The position numbers and the translations under genes are program-made. 64,000 nt of DNA, taken from the NCBI GenBank assembly GCA_965203795.1, contig OZ241915.1:248001-312000 (forward strand), given 5' to 3'. Of the stretch, positions 59,067 through 64,000 are shown in pieces. The DNA comes from CBDBBY01 sp965203795 (GTDB taxonomy: Bacteria; Pseudomonadota; Alphaproteobacteria; Rhodobacterales; Rhodobacteraceae). How positions within the stretch are numbered: position 1 is the first letter of the stretch; the number at the start of each line of letters is the position of its first letter. The notes below the pieces were generated by a model. The model was not told the DNA's origin, searched no databases, and saw only the letters and a list, made by a program, of their open reading frames with translations.

Positions 59067-61163
59067 ATGGCAGTCGAAACCGTTCGCGTCGCGACCGATG
59101 TAGGCGGAACGTTCACCGATCTCGTGCGGTTCAGCGTCAATCCGGAGACCGGTGCCCAGGAGGTGATCACCGCGAAGTCCGACACGACCCCGCCAGACTA
59201 CGAGGAAGGCGTGCTCGCCGTCATGGAAAGGGCGGGCGTGCCGGCGGAAGAGATCGGATTCTTCGTCCACGGAACCACGGTGGTGATCAATGCGCTGACT
59301 GAGCGAAGCGGCGTCAGGGTCGGCCTCATTACGACGGAGGGATTCCGCGACATTCTTGAGATCGCCCGAGGCAACCGGCCGGACTTCTTCAATCTCCACT
59401 ACCGCAAGCCGCCGCCGTTCGTTCCGCGCCGCCTTCGCAGGGAGCTGCCGGGACGGATGAGCTACCGGGGAGAGGAGATGGCCCCGCTGGACCTCGGTCC
59501 GCTGCCGGAAATTGTCGAGCAGTTCAAGCGCGACGGCGTGGAGGCGGTGGCGGTCTGCTTTCTCCATTCCTATGCGAACACCGCGCACGAAACGAAGGCG
59601 CTTGAAGAGCTGCGCAGGCTCTGGCCGGGCGTGCCGGCCGTCGCTTCGTGCCAGGTTGCGCGGGAGTGGCGCGAGTACGAACGCACGAACACCGCGGTTC
59701 TGTCCGCGTACGTCCAGCCGGTTGCCGAACGGTACCTCGGAAGGCTGCGCACGCGCCTCGGGAAGAAGGGCTTCGACGGCTCCCTTTACGTGATGCAGTC
59801 GAATTGCGGCGTGGACTCGCTGGACGCGGTGTCGAAAACGCCGATCACGATGGTCGAGTCAGGCCCGGCGTCCGGCGTCTGGGGAGCGGCCGAGCTGGGA
59901 CGGATCATCGGCGAGCCGAACGTGATTTCGCTGGACATAGGCGGCACGACGGCGAAGTGCTCGCTGATCGAGAACGGCCGCGTCAAGATCATGACGGACT
60001 ACTGGATCGAGCGCGACCGCACCTCGTCGGGCTACCCCATCATGGTGCCGGTCGTCGATCTGGTCGAGATCGGGAACGGGGGCGGATCGATAGCCTGGGT
60101 GGACGATTTCGGAAAGCTTCACGTGGGTCCGAAGTCCGCTGGAGCGGTTCCGGGTCCGGCGGCGTACGGGAAGGGCGGCGCCGAAGCGACGACAACGGAC
60201 GCCAATCTCTGGCTCGGACGGATCAACCGCGACTACTTTTGCGGAGGCGAGGCGTCCGCCGACATGGATGCCGCGGAGACGGCGATTTCCGCAGTCGGAA
60301 GGAAGCTCGGGATGGGGGCGGACGAGGCCGCGCGCGGCATCGTCAGAATCGCCAACAACAACATGATGAACGCGCTCAAGCTCGTGTCGCTCAACCGCGG
60401 ATTCGACCCTCGCGACTTCACGCTTGTGGCGTTCGGCGGCGGCGGCGGGATGCATGGCGTCGCGCTCGCGCAGGAGCTCGGCGTCAGGAAGGTCGTCGTT
60501 CCGTTCGGCGCGTCGGTCTTCTCGGCGTGGGGCATGATGATGTCCGATCTGAGGCGCGACTATTTCGTGACCAGGCTGCTCGATCTCGCGCCCGGGGAAG
60601 CGGGAAGCCTCGAAGCGGCCTTCGCCGAAACGGAAGAAGCCGCCTTGGCGCAATTCGCGTCGGAAGGCGTTCCGAGGTCCGCGGTGGAAATCGGCAGATT
60701 CGGCAGGTTCCGCTACCAGAACCAGGAGCACACCACGGAGGTTCCGCTCGATTCCGGGCCGCTGACCGAGGCGGCCGTTCCGGAGCTGGAGGCGAAATTC
60801 CACGGAATTTACGAGCGGGAGTACACCTACAGGCTGGACGCCCCGGTCGAAATGGTCGGCATCCACGTCGTCGCGCGGGCGGGAATCGGCAAGCTGGAAA
60901 TGCGGGACCGGCCGCGCGCGGGCACGCCGGCGTCGGCGGCGCGGAAGGGCGTCAGGGATGTCGACTTCGCGACGGAGGGCGTGTTCGCCGCCGACATCTA
61001 CGACGGCGCGAAGCTCGAGCCGGGCATGTCCTTCGTCGGTCCGGCCATCATCGAGGACGAGGGGATGACGGCTGTGGCCCATCCGGGGAACGCGGTCGAG
61101 ATCGACGGATACGGAAACATCCATATCGAAGTGAGGCGGGAGGAGAGTTCGAATGCCGGCTGA
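59067..61163 (+). CDS. hyuA: Hydantoinase/oxoprolinase subunit A
   Basis: ATP-dependent hydantoinase or 5-oxoprolinase-type subunit (698 residues), cytoplasmic. The N-terminal ATP-binding domain starts TDVGGTFTDLVRF at about residue 9. GTTVVINALTERSG follows, the second actin-like ATP motif is SLDIGGTTAKCSLIENG, and AFGGGGGMHGVALAQELG is near residue 455. With subunit B it opens cyclic amides such as hydantoins, 5-oxoproline or N-methylhydantoin; acetone carboxylase-like relatives also exist. GGAGGAAGGAGG precedes the ATG. The next gene overlaps by 11 bases. Confidence 0.92.
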   Translation: MAVETVRVATDVGGTFTDLVRFSVNPETGAQEVITAKSDTTPPDYEEGVLAVMERAGVPAEEIGFFVHGTTVVINALTERSGVRVGLITTEGFRDILEIARGNRPDFFNLHYRKPPPFVPRRLRRELPGRMSYRGEEMAPLDLGPLPEIVEQFKRDGVEAVAVCFLHSYANTAHETKALEELRRLWPGVPAVASCQVAREWREYERTNTAVLSAYVQPVAERYLGRLRTRLGKKGFDGSLYVMQSNCGVDSLDAVSKTPITMVESGPASGVWGAAELGRIIGEPNVISLDIGGTTAKCSLIENGRVKIMTDYWIERDRTSSGYPIMVPVVDLVEIGNGGGSIAWVDDFGKLHVGPKSAGAVPGPAAYGKGGAEATTTDANLWLGRINRDYFCGGEASADMDAAETAISAVGRKLGMGADEAARGIVRIANNNMMNALKLVSLNRGFDPRDFTLVAFGGGGGMHGVALAQELGVRKVVVPFGASVFSAWGMMMSDLRRDYFVTRLLDLAPGEAGSLEAAFAETEEAALAQFASEGVPRSAVEIGRFGRFRYQNQEHTTEVPLDSGPLTEAAVPELEAKFHGIYEREYTYRLDAPVEMVGIHVVARAGIGKLEMRDRPRAGTPASAARKGVRDVDFATEGVFAADIYDGAKLEPGMSFVGPAIIEDEGMTAVAHPGNAVEIDGYGNIHIEVRREESSNAG

Positions 61164-62820
61164 GCAAGACGATCCCTTCACGCTGGAGATCATCCAGAAC
61201 TCGCTTCAGGCCGCGGCCGACGAGATGTTCGCGGCCATGAAGAAGACCGCGATGAGCTCGATCATCTACGAAGTACTGGACATGGGCACCGGCGTCATGA
61301 ACGCCGAAGGCGAGCTTGCCTCGTCCGGCGCGGGCATTCCGGCCTTCATCGGCGTGCTCGACAAGGCGGTGCGGGTGCTGATCGCGAAGTTCGGCAAGCC
61401 GGGGGATGTCCAGCCCGGCGACATCTTCGCCACGAACGATCCGTACTACGGCGGCGTGACGCATCTGAACGACATCGTGATCGCGATGCCGGTCTTCGCG
61501 GAGGGGCGGATAATCGCGTGGACCGCGAACATCGCCCACAATTCCGATGTCGGCGGAATGGCGCCCGGATCGCTCACCGGCGAGGCGAAGGAGATATTCC
61601 AGGAAGGGCTGCGGCTTCCCGCCGTGAAGATCGTGGAAGCCGGAGAGCCGATCGCGCCGGTTCTGGAGATAATGAAGGTGAACTCGCGGATGCCGGATAC
61701 GCTCGAGGGCGACGTCTGGGCGGCGATTGCGTCCGTGCGCGTCGGGGAGAGGAGGCTGTCCGCGATCGCCGGCAAATACGGCGTGGACGTCTTCGAGCGC
61801 GCGATGACCAGCTTCATGGACTACGGGGAGGAGGTGTCCCGGAAGGCGCTGGCGGAGCTTCCGAAAGGCACGTTCGAGATCAAGGAGACCCAGGACGACG
61901 AGCGGGTGTTCGGGGTCAGGATCACCATATCGGACGAGGAATTCCTGGTGGACCTCAGGGACAATCCCGACCAGTCGGACAATCCGGTCAACACGAGCCG
62001 CGATGGCGTCATGGTTGCGGCGCAGATGCTGTTCAAGTCGCTGACCGACCCGTACTCGCCAGCGAACGGCGGATCCTTCCGCCCGATCCGCCTGCTGACC
62101 CGCGAAGGCTCGGTGTTCCACGCCAAGGAGCCGGCTCCGCTCGGATTCTACTACGAACTGGAGTTGAGGGTGTACGACATCATGTGGCGCTGCCTGGCGC
62201 CGCATGTGCCGGAGAAGCTGGCAGCGGGGCATTTCGCGTCCGTTTGCGGAACCTTCATCGGAGGAATCCACCCCGACACGGGTCGCCAGTACACGATCAT
62301 CGAGCCGCAGCTGGGCGGCTGGGGCGGGAGCCGGTCCGGGGACGGGAACACCGCCATGTTCTGCGGATTCCACGGCGAGACCTTCAATTGCCCGGCGGAA
62401 ATCAACGAGGCGCGGAACGGCCTGTACGTTGACCGCTTCGAGTTGAACCTCGAGCCCGGAGGGGAAGGGAAGTTCACAGGCGGCCGCGGCATCGTGATGG
62501 ACTACCGCGTTCGCGCCGAGGACGGGTTCCTGACCGTCGGCTACACCCGCTCGCGCTACCCCGCGTGGGGAATGGACGGCGGCCGCGATGGCTCGCCGAA
62601 CTACGTCGAGTTCCGCCCCAGGGACGGGGAGCCCCAGCGGTTCGCTTTCGTTTCGGGCCTTGCCACGACCACGGACGACGTCATCCGGGTGGTTACGGGA
62701 AACGGCGGCGGCGCGGGCGACCCGTGCGAAAGGGATCCTGAGAAAGTCCGCGCCGATGTCGCGAACGGCCTGCTCACGCGGGCGCGTGCGATGGAGGTCT
62801 ACGGCGTGGACGCGGGCTGA
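61153..62820 (+). CDS. hyuB: Hydantoinase/oxoprolinase subunit B
   Basis: Partner subunit of 555 residues. It begins with DPFTLEIIQNSLQAAADEM, the usual HyuB start, and has DIFATNDPYYGGVTHLNDI, IAWTANIAHNSDVGGMAPGS and the late GYTRSRYPAWGMDGG. The subunit is needed for ring opening with HyuA. It overlaps hyuA and is followed after 16 bases by the racemase-family genes, so the operon is hyuA-hyuB-racemase-racemase. Confidence 0.92.
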   Translation: MPAEQDDPFTLEIIQNSLQAAADEMFAAMKKTAMSSIIYEVLDMGTGVMNAEGELASSGAGIPAFIGVLDKAVRVLIAKFGKPGDVQPGDIFATNDPYYGGVTHLNDIVIAMPVFAEGRIIAWTANIAHNSDVGGMAPGSLTGEAKEIFQEGLRLPAVKIVEAGEPIAPVLEIMKVNSRMPDTLEGDVWAAIASVRVGERRLSAIAGKYGVDVFERAMTSFMDYGEEVSRKALAELPKGTFEIKETQDDERVFGVRITISDEEFLVDLRDNPDQSDNPVNTSRDGVMVAAQMLFKSLTDPYSPANGGSFRPIRLLTREGSVFHAKEPAPLGFYYELELRVYDIMWRCLAPHVPEKLAAGHFASVCGTFIGGIHPDTGRQYTIIEPQLGGWGGSRSGDGNTAMFCGFHGETFNCPAEINEARNGLYVDRFELNLEPGGEGKFTGGRGIVMDYRVRAEDGFLTVGYTRSRYPAWGMDGGRDGSPNYVEFRPRDGEPQRFAFVSGLATTTDDVIRVVTGNGGGAGDPCERDPEKVRADVANGLLTRARAMEVYGVDAG

Positions 62821-62836
62821 GGCTGCGGGTCGCGCC

Positions 62837-63646
62837 GTGGACGCCGCCGCGCCAAAGGTCATGTTCCTGAGGCCCGTCGGCAGCAGCAGGGTCGACCGCG
62901 AATTCGCCGCGGCCCTTCGGGAATGCAAGAGTCCCGCGACGGAAATCCACTTGGCCAGCCTTCCGCCCGAGGAAGGAACGTTCGCGCATATTGAATACCG
63001 GACCTACGAGGCCGCGGTGACGCGTAGCATCATCAGGGCGGTTCGGGCTGCATCGCTGGAAGGATTCGGCGCATTCGCGATCGGGTGCTTCTACGACACG
63101 GCGCTCCACGACGCCCGTGAGAGTTCAGGCCGCATGCCCGTGACGGCGCCGTGCGCGGCGTCATGCGAAATCGCCGCGGGCCTGTCCAACCGCTTCGGAA
63201 TTATCGTCGGGCGGCGGAAGTGGGTGGATCAGATGGCGGCCGTCGTCCGGGACTACGGGCACGGAGACAGGCTCGCGGGGTTCGAACCTGTCGAACTCGG
63301 CGTCGAGGATTTCCTCGCGGACCGCCGGGAAACGGAAAGGCGGCTTCTGGCGGCCGGGCGGAAGCTGGTTGAAGAGAAGCATGCGGAGGCAATCATACTG
63401 GGGTGCACACGCGAGCTCGGATTCCACAGGAAGCTTTCGAGCGAACTCGGCGTGCCGGTCGTCGACGCGGCGGTTGCGGCGCTCAAGCGCGCCGAACACG
63501 CCGCCGAAATCCGGAGCAGATGCGGATGGCTGCCCAGCCGGAAGTGGTCATGCGAGCCGCCGCCGGAGCAGGAGATCGAAGCCGGCTGCTGGAATGAAGC
63601 GGCCAAGCCGTTCGGCAACCGAATTGTGCTTGAGGCAGCCAGCTAG
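62837..63646 (+). CDS. Asp/Glu/hydantoin racemase family protein 1
   Basis: Protein of 269 residues of the Asp/Glu racemase superfamily (hydantoin racemase group). The two expected catalytic cysteines lie in AIGCFYDTALHDARE (near residue 83) and ILGCTRELGFHR (near residue 193). The start GTG at 62837 aligns with the ATG of the following paralogue; ATG 62861 is the alternative. In hydantoin pathways such enzymes interconvert D and L forms before or after hydrolysis. A C-terminal extension beyond the domain is unrelated to known motifs. Confidence 0.85.
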   Translation: MDAAAPKVMFLRPVGSSRVDREFAAALRECKSPATEIHLASLPPEEGTFAHIEYRTYEAAVTRSIIRAVRAASLEGFGAFAIGCFYDTALHDARESSGRMPVTAPCAASCEIAAGLSNRFGIIVGRRKWVDQMAAVVRDYGHGDRLAGFEPVELGVEDFLADRRETERRLLAAGRKLVEEKHAEAIILGCTRELGFHRKLSSELGVPVVDAAVAALKRAEHAAEIRSRCGWLPSRKWSCEPPPEQEIEAGCWNEAAKPFGNRIVLEAAS

Positions 63647-63673
63647 ACACGCGGAAGGGAAGGAGGAACCCGA

Positions 63674-64000
63674 ATGCCGGAATCACCGTTGAAAATCATG
63701 TATTTGAACCCGCTCGGCACGAGCGCTTACGACCATGTCTTCGCCGACATGGCCCGGGAATTCAAACTGCCGGAATCGGAGGTGCACGTAACGAGCCTGC
63801 CGCCTTCGGAAGGCGCATTCCCCCACATCGAGTTCCGGACCTACGAGGCCGTGGTCACGCGGGGCATCATCAGGGCGGTCCGGGCTGCGTCGCTGGAAGG
63901 CTTCGACGCGCTCGCGATCGGGTGCTTCTACGACACGGCTCTCCACGACGCCCGGGAGATATCGGGCCGCATGGCCGTCACCGCCCCGTGCCAGGCCTCC
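63674..64000 (+). CDS. Asp/Glu/hydantoin racemase family protein 2 (partial)
   Basis: The N-terminal 109 residues of a second racemase-family protein, cut by the window edge. It is a close paralogue of the preceding gene: RTYEAVVTRGIIRAVRAASL and the first catalytic cysteine in AIGCFYDTALHDARE are shared almost exactly, while the first 50 residues have diverged. AGGAGG precedes the ATG. Tandem duplication with divergence suggests two related substrates or a heteromer. Confidence 0.85.
   Translation, partial: MPESPLKIMYLNPLGTSAYDHVFADMAREFKLPESEVHVTSLPPSEGAFPHIEFRTYEAVVTRGIIRAVRAASLEGFDALAIGCFYDTALHDAREISGRMAVTAPCQAS

Overview
The window is GC-rich chromosomal DNA from a bacterium that is probably alphaproteobacterial. 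The signs are the order rpmH-rnpA-yidD-yidC-engB-argB, pyk beside rpmI-rplT-pheS, an invasion-associated locus B (IalB) family protein, a phasin, a DUF1244 protein, and two small RNAs that look like the alphaproteobacterial 'cuckoo' (CcsR/alpha-r14) family. Starts are often GTG or TTG, and genes are tightly packed with 1-17 base overlaps. No ribosomal RNA or species marker is present, so the placement is inference.

Layout. 1-5702 (minus) is the rpmH-to-argB housekeeping operon, ending in a ferredoxin-like protein and a SixA-like phosphatase cut by the window edge. 5920-8228 holds a TVP38-type membrane protein and a histidine kinase without a response regulator. 8222-8769 has a 39-base direct repeat and an orphan RelB-type antitoxin. 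9067-14751 is a five-gene peptide-type ABC importer, followed by tRNA-Arg(ACG) and a frameshifted argE-like gene. 16151-22705 carries an Atm1-type exporter, pyk, rpmI-rplT-pheS, a DUF1244 gene and uppP. 22931-28922 is gltD-gltB. 28923-29531 holds two tandem small RNAs with anti-Shine-Dalgarno loops, just upstream of a phasin gene. 30257-33702 contains a transglycosylase, a GST, queG and an SDR protein. 33705-39922 is a catabolic-looking group: aspartate dehydrogenase-like, enolase-superfamily, MmgE/PrpD, a solute-binding protein and a thiamine-diphosphate enzyme. 40136-41041 is a lower-GC islet with a broken HD phosphohydrolase and a YwgA-like gene. 41274-47633 has leuDC, ialB-like, rlmN and cell-envelope genes.

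48312-64000 is the accessory part. An XRE-cupin regulator leads a second complete peptide-type importer, and a GAF-domain protein overlaps the end of that operon. A solitary AAA ATPase follows on the other strand. Then comes a tandemly duplicated segment (56204-58827) with three intact precursor peptides of the nitrile-hydratase-like leader (NHLP, proteusin-type) RiPP class and the tail of a fourth. Their leaders are nearly identical, but the residues after the VSA(G/A) junction are very short and aromatic (AAFWG, LFFY, GHIFFYA). No maturation enzyme or dedicated exporter is visible. The window ends in a hydantoinase/oxoprolinase A-B pair with two tandem Asp/Glu/hydantoin-racemase-family genes.

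The regulator gene and the hydantoinase operon carry the same upstream element (TTTTA-N7-TAAAA directly before a TTGACA box). This suggests that import and hydrolysis of a cyclic amide or similar nitrogen compound form one regulon, inside which the precursor-peptide island lies.
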